The notes under the pieces were generated by a model. It was not told the origin of the DNA, made no database searches, and worked only from the letters and a program-made list of their open reading frames with translations. DNA of 64,000 nucleotides, taken from assembly GCF_900130025.1 (NCBI RefSeq), contig NZ_FQXR01000010.1, positions 1-64,000 of the forward strand, written 5' to 3'. The stretch comes from Sporanaerobacter acetigenes DSM 13106. GTDB taxonomy: Bacteria > Bacillota > Clostridia > Tissierellales > Sporanaerobacteraceae. The position numbers and the translations under genes were made by a program. This document shows, one piece after another, positions 45,481 to 54,733 of the stretch. Each line of letters starts with the position of its first letter. Position 1 is the stretch's first letter.

Positions 45481-46737
45481 ATGAAAAGAGAATATTATTC
45501 TTTTAGAGATAAATTAGTTAATTATAATATAAATGTTAATATTGTAAATGGGATTTTAGCTACTATAGCATTAAATTTAGTCAATCCTTATTTTGCAAAG
45601 TTTGCTGAGAGATTGGGTGCTACAGACTATGAAATTGCTTACTTAACCAGCTTGCCTCATTTCGTAAGTATATTTGCATTTATTCCTGGAGCTATTCTCA
45701 TAGAAAGCTATAAAGATAAGAAAAAAATTACTGGCTCCATCATGACTATTCATAAACTTTTTTATATACTATTGGCCTGTGTCCCATTTTTTAAAGGCGT
45801 AAACCAAGCCACTTTATTTGTAATGCTAATAGGACTTATGAATTTGCCTGGTTCCATTGGGACTATGGGTTTTCAATCCAGTATAGGGGATATATTTTTT
45901 CCTGAAGACAGAGGAAGGGCCATGGGCCTTAGAAATAGGTATGCTACCATATTTGGCATGATGGTTACCTTTTTATCTGGAGAACTCCTCACAAGAGTTC
46001 CTAAAACAAATGAAGATGCTATTCATTTGTATCAAATATTTTTTGCCATAGCATTTCTTGTATCTATGGGAGAAGTTGTATCCTACTTTAAATTTAGAGG
46101 AATGAAGAAAAAGAAAAGCAAAGATAAGCATTATATAGACTGTCTAAAGGAAACTTTGAAAAACATACCAAAAGAAAAAGATTTTATTCTTTTTTCTCTT
46201 TGCTCTATTTTCTTTCACATAGGATGGATGGGCGCTCAGCCACTATTTAGCATATATTCTATAAAGGTTCTGAAAGCCAATGAAATTTGGCTTAGTGCCC
46301 TTTCCATAGCCAGCAGTATTTCATCTATTATAGCATATACAAAATGGGCAAAATTTGCTGACAAAAAAGGAAATAGTCTAGCTTTAAGTATTGCCATAAT
46401 GGGTATGGGAATAACTCCTATATTGTATGCACTATCCAATTCTATAAAACAATTAGTAATATTCAATGTAATTGTAGGCATTTCTGTAGCAGGCACTAAT
46501 TTGATACTTTTTAATATATTGTTAGAAGTAACACCAAAGAAAAATAGGACTATATATATAGCCGTGTACAATACTTTTATAGCCATAATATCTGCCATAG
46601 CTCCAATACTTGGCATTGCAATAAAAGATGCAACCAGTATAAAAGTTGCATTAGTGATTATAGGAATCTTGAGATTTATAGCAAGTATATTCTTCTTCAT
46701 GAGGGACAAGCACAACAAGAAAAATTCTTATGCATAA
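45481..46737 (+). CDS. Major facilitator superfamily transporter
   Basis: This is about 418 residues with about twelve membrane segments. The MFS-like loop after helix 2 is SYKDKKKITGSIM, and FPEDRGRAMGLRNRYATIFG follows helix 4. Substrate is unknown. I chose ATG at 45481 because AAAGGATG precedes it; a TTG at 45445 also opens the frame. It is monocistronic. Confidence 0.85.
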   Translation: MKREYYSFRDKLVNYNINVNIVNGILATIALNLVNPYFAKFAERLGATDYEIAYLTSLPHFVSIFAFIPGAILIESYKDKKKITGSIMTIHKLFYILLACVPFFKGVNQATLFVMLIGLMNLPGSIGTMGFQSSIGDIFFPEDRGRAMGLRNRYATIFGMMVTFLSGELLTRVPKTNEDAIHLYQIFFAIAFLVSMGEVVSYFKFRGMKKKKSKDKHYIDCLKETLKNIPKEKDFILFSLCSIFFHIGWMGAQPLFSIYSIKVLKANEIWLSALSIASSISSIIAYTKWAKFADKKGNSLALSIAIMGMGITPILYALSNSIKQLVIFNVIVGISVAGTNLILFNILLEVTPKKNRTIYIAVYNTFIAIISAIAPILGIAIKDATSIKVALVIIGILRFIASIFFFMRDKHNKKNSYA

Positions 46738-46823
46738 CACAATGACACAAGAGGATGGTTTGGTCTGAACCCCGGCCTTATCTTTAACATATAATATTGT
46801 AGATATTGTTGGGAGGCTAGAAA

Positions 46824-47075
46824 ATGATAAATGAAGATATTTTAAATATTTTGTCTACATCTATTTTCCAAAAAATAATTGACAATGACTTCATAAAAAT
46901 AGAGCAGCTGAACGCTGCTATAAATTTATTGATAAAAATGAATATACCTTTTAGTTTATCTTTCGATCAAGCCACAAGAAGTGAAGAAAAATCAGCCACC
47001 CTAACTATAACACTTAATCCTTCTACAAGTATAAGTTTCACTATAAATTTTGAAGAAGGGATACATTGCTATTAG
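46824..47075 (+). CDS. Small protein, unknown
   Basis: This 83-residue protein has a helical first half (DILNILSTSIFQKIIDNDFIK) and a Thr/Ser-rich second half with alternating hydrophobics (ATLTITLNPSTSISFTINF). No family is recognised. GGGAGG precedes ATG at 46824, which supports a real gene. It overlaps the ferritin-like gene tail to tail by 4 bp. Confidence 0.6.
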   Translation: MINEDILNILSTSIFQKIIDNDFIKIEQLNAAINLLIKMNIPFSLSFDQATRSEEKSATLTITLNPSTSISFTINFEEGIHCY

Positions 47076-47500
47076 TCTTCTTCAAATAGTATGGAAATTC
47101 TCATGGCATGTTGAGCCTCTACCGTTCTTGTATTAAAAAATAAATCTTTTAAATATTTATTTGGAGCCATAAGATATTCTTCTCCATATTTTTTATAATC
47201 TCTTGTTTCTGCCAGTACACGTTGTTTTAAAGCATCTTCATAGTCAGAAATAACTATTGGTTCTATTGGTCCTGGCATATAATATCTTCCTGTTATCATA
47301 TAATAGGTTCTTTGAAAATTTTCTGCATGCATTGCTTCATCTTGGCTAAATCCAAGAATTATTTCTTTTGAAAAATCTGTTGGAGCTAGTTTAGCCAACT
47401 CTTTATAATAAGCACTATCTTGAAGTTCATCTTGAATATACTCTTCAAGCCTTTTTACAAGCCCAATATAATATCCATAGTCATAATATCCATAATCCAT
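47072..47500 (-). CDS. Ferritin-like diiron protein
   Basis: This 142-residue protein has two likely iron-ligand helices, DEAMHAENFQRTYYM (E-x2-H) and RTVEAQHAMRISIL (E-x2-H), with the first-helix Glu in LEEYIQDELQDSAYYKELA. This is the rubrerythrin/ferritin-like four-helix pattern without a rubredoxin domain. It may bind iron or manganese, perhaps in spores or oxidative stress. The N-terminus is Tyr/Gly-rich. AGGAGGTGA precedes ATG at 47500. Confidence 0.75.
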   Translation of the reverse strand: MDYGYYDYGYYIGLVKRLEEYIQDELQDSAYYKELAKLAPTDFSKEIILGFSQDEAMHAENFQRTYYMITGRYYMPGPIEPIVISDYEDALKQRVLAETRDYKKYGEEYLMAPNKYLKDLFFNTRTVEAQHAMRISILFEED

Positions 47501-47563
47501 AAAAAATCACCTCCTAAGTTATCTAATATATAATATTCAAATAATCTTAAGAGGTTCTTATAA

Positions 47564-47619
47564 ACACAAGGGGACGGTTCTCCTGTGTTAATTAACACAG
47601 GAGAACCGTCCCCTTGTGT
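47564..47619. repeat. Perfect 56-bp palindrome, family B
   Basis: The left half begins ACACAAGGGGACGG and runs to TTAA at the centre; the right half is its exact complement, ending CCGTCCCCTTGTGT. All 28 pairs match with no loop. The core GGGGACGG is shared with family A repeats, and the inner TTCTCCTGTG with the copy at 22377. It lies between two leftward genes. Confidence 0.9.
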
Positions 47620-47626
47620 GCCTCTT

Positions 47627-48277
47627 TTATCTCTGACCGTATTTATTTAAATAAAAGTCTCTCATGAAATCCACATCACTTTGAGAAAGAGAAACTGCTC
47701 CACCAAGTATTTGAGCATATATTGTAGCTTCTGCTGTCTTTTCTAGTATCAAAGAAATCTTCAATGCTTCTTTTAAATCTCTACCTGCTGACAATGCTCC
47801 ATGATTAGCTAAAATAACTGCATTTCTGTCCCCTAAGGCTTTCACTGCATTGTGAGCAAGTTCTATTCCTCCTGGAAGAGCATATTCACTTACTTTCACA
47901 TCTCCGCCTACTATTTGAACTAAATCTTCTGCAGTTCCTGGTATTCCTTTTCTAGCTATAGCAAAAGCTGTGCAAAAAGTACTATGAGTGTGAACAACAG
48001 CTCCCACATCACTTCTATTTTTGTACACTTCCAAATGTAGATTGTACTCAATAGAAGGTTTTCTATTTCCATCTACCAATTCTCCATCCATATTAAGTAC
48101 TACTATATCTTCTGGTTCCAGTGAATAATAGTCCATTCCGCTTGGAGTGATAGCTATCAGATTGTCATCTATTCTTCTGCTTATATTTCCCCAAGTTCCT
48201 ACAACTAAATTAGTTTTAGCCATGTCTATTCCAGTATTTATAACTTCTCTTCTCTCTTTTTCATATTTAACTGTCAT
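47627..48277 (-). CDS. Class II aldolase/adducin-family aldolase
   Basis: This 216-residue protein has GTWGNISRR (phosphate site), VVHTHSTFCTAFA (two zinc His) and ANHGALSAGRD (third zinc His). It matches fuculose-phosphate aldolase-like enzymes. Directly upstream lie MTA phosphorylase and MTA/SAH deaminase genes. In the DHAP shunt an enzyme of this family cleaves 5-(methylthio- or deoxy-)ribulose-1-phosphate to DHAP and an aldehyde, so I infer a salvage role. The isomerase MtnA is not in the window. Confidence 0.88.
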   Translation of the reverse strand: MTVKYEKERREVINTGIDMAKTNLVVGTWGNISRRIDDNLIAITPSGMDYYSLEPEDIVVLNMDGELVDGNRKPSIEYNLHLEVYKNRSDVGAVVHTHSTFCTAFAIARKGIPGTAEDLVQIVGGDVKVSEYALPGGIELAHNAVKALGDRNAVILANHGALSAGRDLKEALKISLILEKTAEATIYAQILGGAVSLSQSDVDFMRDFYLNKYGQR

Positions 48278-48287
48278 TTCAAACCTC

Positions 48288-49058
48288 CTACAATTTTATA
48301 AGGGAATTTTTACATGTACAATGATCTTGATCTAAATTTTTCATAAATGCACTTATGAACAATTTAGTCACTATCTCTTTTTTTCCTTTCATAGCTCCTT
48401 GTATATCATGAATGGTTGTTCCACTAGGCTCTACTCCTGTACACCAATTGCTTATGATTCCTACAGCTGCATAGCACATTCCCAATTCCTTTGCAAGTAT
48501 CACTTCTGGAACATTGGTCATTCCAACTACATCTCCGCCAAGGATTTTATACATATTTATTTCACTTGCAGTTTCAAATCTAGGTCCTTCGGTGCATACA
48601 TAAGTCCCTTCGCCTTTTATCTCAACATTTTCTCTATTGGCAACTCTATAAAAAACTTCTCTTAAATTTTCACAATAGGGATTTGTCATATCTGTATGAA
48701 TGACTCCCTTCTCCCCACCTTCATAAAATGTAATAGGTCTTGCCTTTGTAAAATCCATGAAGTCCGTTATGACAACTATATCTCCTGGAGTATATTTTTC
48801 ATTCATAGAGCCTACTGCTACTGTTGCATAAATATATTTTACTCCAATATTTTTTAGTGCCATCATATTGGCTCTATAATTGATTAAATGCGGAGGAACT
48901 GAATGACCTTTGCCATGACGAGGTAGAAAAGCTATTTCTTCTCCATCTATTTTCACTAATTCAATTTCTACTTCTCCATATTCAGTAGAAACCTTTTTTG
49001 TGTAGCTTTCCTCTCCTACATCATAAACTCCAGTTCCGCCAATTATAGCTTTTTCCAT
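48288..49058 (-). CDS. mtnP: S-methyl-5'-thioadenosine phosphorylase
   Basis: This is about 257 residues with AIIGGTGVYD (phosphate loop), FLPRHGKGHSVPPHLINYRAN and GTYVCTEGPRFETASEINMYK plus VGMTNVPEVILAKELGM, all typical of MTA phosphorylases. It releases adenine and forms 5-methylthioribose-1-phosphate; many members also accept 5'-deoxyadenosine or inosine. I chose ATG at 49058, after AAGGTGAG; TTG and ATG codons lie upstream. It is 10 bp before the aldolase gene. Confidence 0.9.
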   Translation of the reverse strand: MEKAIIGGTGVYDVGEESYTKKVSTEYGEVEIELVKIDGEEIAFLPRHGKGHSVPPHLINYRANMMALKNIGVKYIYATVAVGSMNEKYTPGDIVVITDFMDFTKARPITFYEGGEKGVIHTDMTNPYCENLREVFYRVANRENVEIKGEGTYVCTEGPRFETASEINMYKILGGDVVGMTNVPEVILAKELGMCYAAVGIISNWCTGVEPSGTTIHDIQGAMKGKKEIVTKLFISAFMKNLDQDHCTCKNSLIKL

Positions 49059-49085
49059 CATCTCACCTTCCCTCAAAGTTTTAAA

Positions 49086-50381
49086 TTATCTATTGACTAA
49101 ACTATGAGCAGCTTTTTCTGCATTGTACATTACTTTTTCTATATCAATAGTCTTTAATTCATATTTCTCCATTAAAACTTTGCCATCTACTATTACTGTT
49201 TCTACATCTGAAGCTTGACAAGAATATGCAAGAGCTGAAACTACATTGTGTCTTGGATAAAGATGAGGTTTATTCATATCAACAAGAATCAAATCAGCTT
49301 TTTTCCCAACCTCTATAGATCCAATTTCATCTTCCCAATTAAGAGCCTTAGCTCCATTTGATGTAGCCATTTCTATAGCTGTAATAGCTGGTATAGATAC
49401 AGCACTTTCATTTACAGCTTTGTTTATGACAGCTGCCAAATTCATTTCTTCAAACATATTCAAATTGTTGTTGCTTGAAGAACCATCAGTACCCAATGCT
49501 ACATTGACTCCTCTATTTATCATCTTTTCTACAGGAGCAAAACCACTAGCAAGTTTTAAATTGCTACCTGGATTGTTTACAACACTTACACCATTTGCAC
49601 TTAGTATTTCAATATCCTCATCAGATACATGAACACAATGAGCAGCCAAAGTTGGAATTTCAAATAGTCCCAAATCATATACATGTTTTATTGGCGATTT
49701 TTTGTATTGTTCAAAGCTATCTTCAACTTCTTTTTTAGTTTCAGAAAGATGAATATGTATTCCTGCTCCTAGTTCTTTGGCTAAATCTATGATTTTTTCT
49801 AAATAAGCTGGGCTACAAGTATATGGTGCATGAGGTGCAACCATGACCTTTATTCTTCCATCAGCTTTTCCGTTCCAATTTTTATATAGATTTTTTGTAT
49901 AATCCAATTTTTCTTTATTGAGTGCTTCGCTTTCTTCTTCTATAGTTCCTCTTGAAAGTACCCCTCTAATTCCTGTTTCTTCCGCTGCCTTTCCCACTTC
50001 CTCCATGAAAAAATACATATCTGAAAAACAAGTAATTCCAGATTGAATCATCTCAGCAATACTAAGCATTGCTCCCCAATATACATCTTCTTCTGTAAGA
50101 TTTGCCTCTACTGGCCATATCTTTTGTGTAAGCCACTCATAAAGAGGTACATCATCTGCATAATTTCTCAAAAGAGACATGGATATATGAGTATGAGCAT
50201 TTACAAGGCCAGGCATAGCTACTTTATTTTTTCCATCTATAACCCTATCAACTTTTAACTCTTCCTTAAGTTCTCCTATATATTGAATTTTATCTCCTTC
50301 TATATAAATATTTGTATCTTCAATTGGCTCTTTTTTAGCTCCCATTGGCAATAAAGTTACATTTTTAATTAAAATACTCAT
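49086..50381 (-). CDS. mtaD: 5-Methylthioadenosine/S-adenosylhomocysteine deaminase
   Basis: This is about 431 residues. It is an amidohydrolase with [15 protein letters not shown] (two metal His), [24 protein letters not shown] and [17 protein letters not shown] (metal Asp). It deaminates MTA or SAH to the inosine analogue. Together with the phosphorylase and aldolase it makes a nucleoside-salvage group. Start at 50381 follows AAAGGAGG; the frame extends 21 codons upstream without support. Confidence 0.92.
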   Translation of the reverse strand: MSILIKNVTLLPMGAKKEPIEDTNIYIEGDKIQYIGELKEELKVDRVIDGKNKVAMPGLVNAHTHISMSLLRNYADDVPLYEWLTQKIWPVEANLTEEDVYWGAMLSIAEMIQSGITCFSDMYFFMEEVGKAAEETGIRGVLSRGTIEEESEALNKEKLDYTKNLYKNWNGKADGRIKVMVAPHAPYTCSPAYLEKIIDLAKELGAGIHIHLSETKKEVEDSFEQYKKSPIKHVYDLGLFEIPTLAAHCVHVSDEDIEILSANGVSVVNNPGSNLKLASGFAPVEKMINRGVNVALGTDGSSSNNNLNMFEEMNLAAVINKAVNESAVSIPAITAIEMATSNGAKALNWEDEIGSIEVGKKADLILVDMNKPHLYPRHNVVSALAYSCQASDVETVIVDGKVLMEKYELKTIDIEKVMYNAEKAAHSLVNR

Positions 50382-50453
50382 AAAAAAACCTCCTTTTTTG
50401 TTCTTAAATTTAGTATACCATAATATGTCTTTGTTTGAAAACAAAAAGAGAAG

Positions 50454-51833
50454 CTAATGCTCCTCTATCAATAACTCTCCACTGTATATATCTTTTGATT
50501 TGTATATTCCATAGCTTGTTATAAGTCTTGAAGTCATATCTATAGCTATTATTATCCATAGTGCCAATATATCCTTTTTGAAATAATAAGCCATGAGTAG
50601 TGAAAATGGAATTCTAATACACCAAAGTCCTATTCCTGCTACAATCATAGGAACTTTGGTATATCCTGCACCCCTCAATGCTCCATTTAGTACCCCAGCA
50701 ATATTTTGAGGAATTTGAGCAAATCCCATGATAAATAAATACTGGATTCCTATTTTTATAACTTCCTCATCCTTTGTCAAAATCCTCATGATTTGTCTTG
50801 GGAAAAAGATAAGGGCTCCACCTGTAAATATAGTTATTATAAAAGTTCCTATAGTCAGTTGTTTTAGATATTTTTTGCCCATTTCTCTGTTTCCAGAACC
50901 TAAGGACTGACCTATAAAAGTAGTGGCAGCTACGCCAAATCCTGCCGCTGGCATATAGGAAATAGACTCTGCCTGAAGTCCAAGTTGATAAGCAGCAAAA
51001 GCCACTTCTCCATAGGAAAGAATGACTTTAGTGATAATAATAGCTGCCAATTGCCAAAATATAGACTCAAGTGATGTTGGCATTCCAACTTTATATATAG
51101 AAAACACTTCTTTTCTATCTAATTTAAAAGAATTTGTTCCAAGGGAATTGGAAAGAACCCCATCCTTGCTATATAAAACCCAAAGTCCAAGAATAGCTGC
51201 AATAGCCTGTGATAATACAGTAGCAAGAGCAGCCCCTTGAATTCCCATAGGTTTTAATCCGAAATGTCCAAATATAAAGGTATAGCCAAATAATACATTT
51301 AGAAAATTCATTATCAATGCAATTTTCATAGGAGTTTTAGCATTTCCCATTCCTTGAAGTATTCCAGCCACGATTAGAACTATAGTCAAAAATGGAAGCC
51401 CCCAGGAAACTGTTCTTAAATGAATTGTACCATTTTGGAGCAAAGAAGGACTTGGATTAAAAATTTTTAAAAAATAAGATGCATTCCAAAAAAGTATCTG
51501 CTGGAGAACAAGAACCAGTATAACTGATGACATAATAGTTTGTTGAGCTACTTTCCTCAATTTTTCATTGTCATTGGCTCCATAAGCTTGAGCTACAAAT
51601 ACTGAAGCTCCAGTAGCTATTCCCTTAAAAAGAGCCCATACTATTTGGGTGATTCTATTGCTTATTCCAAGAGAACCTATAGCTATAGCATCTATTCTTC
51701 CTATCATAGCCATGGAGATAAACCCTGCCATCATCTGCAAAATATTTTCCGCAGTCACTGGTAGAATCATTGAAAGTATCTTTTTTCTTATTATCTTATT
51801 TTCATTTTTATCTATTTCCATTTTCAACAGCAA
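50454..51833 (-). CDS. MATE-family efflux transporter
   Basis: This is about 459 residues with about twelve membrane segments and MATE signatures (ILPVTAENILQMMAGFISMA at the start, TFIGQSLGSGNREMGKKYLK in the second half). It is the second MATE protein in the window and only distantly like the one at 13463. The start could be any of several TTG/ATG codons at 51833-51821 behind GAGGAG. It may share a transcript with the salvage genes. Confidence 0.9.
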   Translation of the reverse strand: MLLKMEIDKNENKIIRKKILSMILPVTAENILQMMAGFISMAMIGRIDAIAIGSLGISNRITQIVWALFKGIATGASVFVAQAYGANDNEKLRKVAQQTIMSSVILVLVLQQILFWNASYFLKIFNPSPSLLQNGTIHLRTVSWGLPFLTIVLIVAGILQGMGNAKTPMKIALIMNFLNVLFGYTFIFGHFGLKPMGIQGAALATVLSQAIAAILGLWVLYSKDGVLSNSLGTNSFKLDRKEVFSIYKVGMPTSLESIFWQLAAIIITKVILSYGEVAFAAYQLGLQAESISYMPAAGFGVAATTFIGQSLGSGNREMGKKYLKQLTIGTFIITIFTGGALIFFPRQIMRILTKDEEVIKIGIQYLFIMGFAQIPQNIAGVLNGALRGAGYTKVPMIVAGIGLWCIRIPFSLLMAYYFKKDILALWIIIAIDMTSRLITSYGIYKSKDIYSGELLIEEH

Positions 51834-51891
51834 TTCTCCTCACACATATATTCAGAGATATTATAATATATTTCGTCCCCCTAAACAAGTA

Positions 51892-52692
51892 TTAAGTCAA
51901 AAATAATACTGCTCTCAACACATCAAAATAATCTATAGTTTTTATGACTATGGTCTTGGGTGAAGTTTGCACTGCTCCTGGATAAAACGAATTTCTAAAA
52001 GCCATGGTATGAGCTGTATATCTAATTTCAAGTTCAAATTCATCAGGTAATTCTATCTTGCACTTATTTAAATCTCCCTTTAGTGCCTTTTCTACTCCTT
52101 CTTTGATGAGTTTTGTAGCTAATTCTGGATGAATACTTACAGTTGAATCTCCAATTCCTTCATTTACTGCTACTGTAACTATATTCTCATTTAAATTATT
52201 TACTTCTTCGCAAAGTCCCTTGTCTCCACTTAAAAATGCAACAGGAATTCCTAAATAAGCTGCTATATAGGAATGCAATAAAAACTCGCTACAAATAGTT
52301 CCATTCAATTTTATATAGTCAATAGTAGAACTGTTCATAGTATGGGCAAGAGGATTAAAATTTGAGCTAGCACAAGAATGATATCCTGTGTACATCAATG
52401 CATCAAAGGATTCATCCAATTCTTGAACCATTGAAAATGGATGTCCACTCCAACCCCTTATGAGCTTTACATTTTCAGGCAATTTTGCTGGATTTATATT
52501 TCTTCCTGACTCATGGGCATCTTTGACCCAAATTTCTTCTGCTCCTGCCTTTAAGGCTCCCCTGCAAGCAGCTTCTACTTCTCTTGTCATCTGCTGTGCA
52601 AAATACTCATAGTCTTGTTTGCTCTTTGTTGTCTCATCCCAATGGGTAATACCGGTAGTGCCCTCAATATCTGCACTCAAAAAAACTTTCAT
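51892..52692 (-). CDS. M55-family D-aminopeptidase (DppA-like)
   Basis: This 266-residue protein starts with the metal motif MKVFLSADIEGTTGI (Asp, Glu) and has EEIWVKDAHESGRNI and GYHSCASSNFNPLAHTM. DppA is a zinc D-aminopeptidase acting on D-amino-acid dipeptides such as those from peptidoglycan turnover. AAGGAGG precedes ATG at 52692. Confidence 0.9.
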   Translation of the reverse strand: MKVFLSADIEGTTGITHWDETTKSKQDYEYFAQQMTREVEAACRGALKAGAEEIWVKDAHESGRNINPAKLPENVKLIRGWSGHPFSMVQELDESFDALMYTGYHSCASSNFNPLAHTMNSSTIDYIKLNGTICSEFLLHSYIAAYLGIPVAFLSGDKGLCEEVNNLNENIVTVAVNEGIGDSTVSIHPELATKLIKEGVEKALKGDLNKCKIELPDEFELEIRYTAHTMAFRNSFYPGAVQTSPKTIVIKTIDYFDVLRAVLFLT

Positions 52693-52921
52693 ATTTCCGC
52701 CTCCTTTATATAAACAAAATAGTTATAAATATATTCAATATTTTATAAAACAATTATATCATTTAATTTATCCTTACAACATCTTTACTTGTATTTTTAA
52801 AAAAATTTTTACTCATTAAATTTTCTAAAAATGGGAAAACTCTAATGTTATACGCACTTGCATATATTAATTTAATGAAGTATACTAGTAAAAACATTCT
52901 AAATATAGGGGTGATCTCTCA

Positions 52922-54571
52922 ATGAAAATTCAAGAACTATTTGATCTTGGCAAAAATTTTAGTGACTTGGAAATTGTTTCTGGAAATGAATATTTAAATA
53001 ACAGCATTAAAAATATTAGAATAATGGATATTCCTTATGAGAACTCCCAATTTAAAAAAGGGGATTTTGTTATAGTTTCTCCTGATATTATTGTTAAGGA
53101 AAAGATAAATCTTGTCACTATTTTAAATGTACTCAAAGAACAAAAAATTGGTTTATTGGGATTTGTATCTAACAATAGCATAAGTGATGAAATTATTAAA
53201 CACTTCCAACAAATAATTAAACTCTATGAAGTCAATTTCCCAGTCATTAAAATACCAGCAAACAACACTTATGAGGATATCATCTCTACTCTTAAATATA
53301 CAAAAGACATAAATAGTTTCTTAGTCAATCAATTTAAGAATAATCTTATTAGTTTAAAAAACACGAATTATTTCTCTACAAACAACATTCTTAATATACT
53401 CACACATTATATAAATGGTCTTGTACTGCTATTATCAACCAATGGAGAAATAATTGATTTTGCCGATGCCAATCCTTTGGATGAAGAGAAAAAAATACTT
53501 ACAGATACTATGTCGACTTTAATCAAAGACAATGAATCAAACACTTTATCTACCCTTAATCCAATTGTATATAATGGTAGTGATGAAATCTATACAATAT
53601 ATCCATTAGAAACTTATGATAGAGATTTAGGATATCTTTGCATAGTGGAAGAAATTGACAAGATAAGTGACAGTGAATACAATATCAAAATTTCCAATGA
53701 AGCTATACCTTTTATAATTATATCTTTGATGACTTATCATGAAAAGGAGCTTATATACAACAAGTCCAAAGAAGAATTTGTAAGAGGTATATTGTACGGA
53801 TTGTATTCTGATAAAAATATTGTTGAAAAAGAAGCCAAATTTTTCAATATAGAATATAATTTAAAAAGATTTGTATGGATAATCAACATAAGACCTTTAA
53901 AAATAAGGCATTCAGATCCATTGGAATCAGAAAAAATACCTGCAAATATTATAAATGAAACTTTAAATATTGCCAAAGCTAGTTTTTATGATGACCATGC
54001 TATAACAAATACTTCCTCTATTGTATTTATAAGAATAAAACATGATATTCCCAATGAAAAACTACTTCAAAAATACAATACTCTTTTAAATACATTGGAA
54101 TTTCAAATGCCTGAATATAAATTTTCTATCGGATTAAGTAGGGCTTATGATACCTTAGATGATTTGAATTTAGCCTATGAAGATGTAATTTTTAGTTTGA
54201 AAATAGGTGCTAAAATATTTAAAAATGGGAAAAGTATTTATGCTTATGATGATTTGATAATATATCATCTTTTATATAAATATCCTAGCAATCCTATACT
54301 TGAAAGACTATATAACAATGGAATAGGAAAAATATATGCATATGATAGAGAAAACAACACTCAATTATTTGAAACCGTTCAAGTACTGATTAAACACAAT
54401 TGCAATTTTTCTGAAACATCTGACAAACTATTCATCCATAGAAACACATTATATCAAAGGCTTAAAAAAGTTGAAGAAATTACAGGTTTGGATATGGATA
54501 GTTCTGAAACCAGACTTGTATTCCATTTAGGACTTAAAATACATGACCTTTTTTCATTAAATTTAAAATAA
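52922..54571 (+). CDS. PucR-family transcriptional regulator
   Basis: This 549-residue protein has an N-terminal PucR sensory domain (about 1-125, IQELFDLGKNFSDLEIVSGN), a middle region, and a C-terminal helix-turn-helix (about 485-545: LIKHNCNFSETSDKLFIHRNTLYQRLKKVEEITG). Such proteins regulate purine or amino-acid catabolism. It is divergent from the D-aminopeptidase gene across a 230-bp gap, so may regulate that gene. AGGGGTGATC precedes ATG at 52922. Confidence 0.9.
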   Translation: MKIQELFDLGKNFSDLEIVSGNEYLNNSIKNIRIMDIPYENSQFKKGDFVIVSPDIIVKEKINLVTILNVLKEQKIGLLGFVSNNSISDEIIKHFQQIIKLYEVNFPVIKIPANNTYEDIISTLKYTKDINSFLVNQFKNNLISLKNTNYFSTNNILNILTHYINGLVLLLSTNGEIIDFADANPLDEEKKILTDTMSTLIKDNESNTLSTLNPIVYNGSDEIYTIYPLETYDRDLGYLCIVEEIDKISDSEYNIKISNEAIPFIIISLMTYHEKELIYNKSKEEFVRGILYGLYSDKNIVEKEAKFFNIEYNLKRFVWIINIRPLKIRHSDPLESEKIPANIINETLNIAKASFYDDHAITNTSSIVFIRIKHDIPNEKLLQKYNTLLNTLEFQMPEYKFSIGLSRAYDTLDDLNLAYEDVIFSLKIGAKIFKNGKSIYAYDDLIIYHLLYKYPSNPILERLYNNGIGKIYAYDRENNTQLFETVQVLIKHNCNFSETSDKLFIHRNTLYQRLKKVEEITGLDMDSSETRLVFHLGLKIHDLFSLNLK

Positions 54572-54590
54572 TATATTGCATAAGATAAAA

Positions 54591-54637
54591 AAATAGGCTT
54601 TCTTTGTTGTTGAATTTTCTCAACGAAAGCCTATTTT
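54591..54637. terminator. Bidirectional terminator between pucR and the RiPP operon
   Basis: AAATAGGCTTTC (54591-54602) pairs with GAAAGCCTATTT (54625-54636), with an inner GTTGA/TCAAC stem. A and T runs flank both sides, the stronger T run being on the minus strand. Confidence 0.85.
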
Positions 54638-54647
54638 GTCCCTATCT

Positions 54648-54719
54648 TTAAAACAATGGTCCTACTTGATCCCATGGGCTAAGTATTGTTGGAGCTTTAT
54701 TTTTGTATAATAGAAGCAT
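54648..54719 (-). CDS. Possible 23-residue peptide after the ABC exporter gene
   Basis: ATG at 54719, 14 bp after the exporter's stop codon, opens a 23-residue frame beginning MLLLYKNK and ending SPWDQVGPLF. It has no ribosome binding site, so expression is doubtful. The Trp/Pro/Phe-rich end is unusual for chance. It could be a remnant or a cluster peptide. Confidence 0.25.
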   Translation of the reverse strand: MLLLYKNKAPTILSPWDQVGPLF

Positions 54720-54733
54720 TTATATTATAAAAT

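Noticed and set aside
46735-46790. Possible family B repeat (ACACAAGAGGATGG after the MFS gene)
   Set aside because: Only the left arm loosely resembles family B; no matching right arm or stem, so not counted as a copy.
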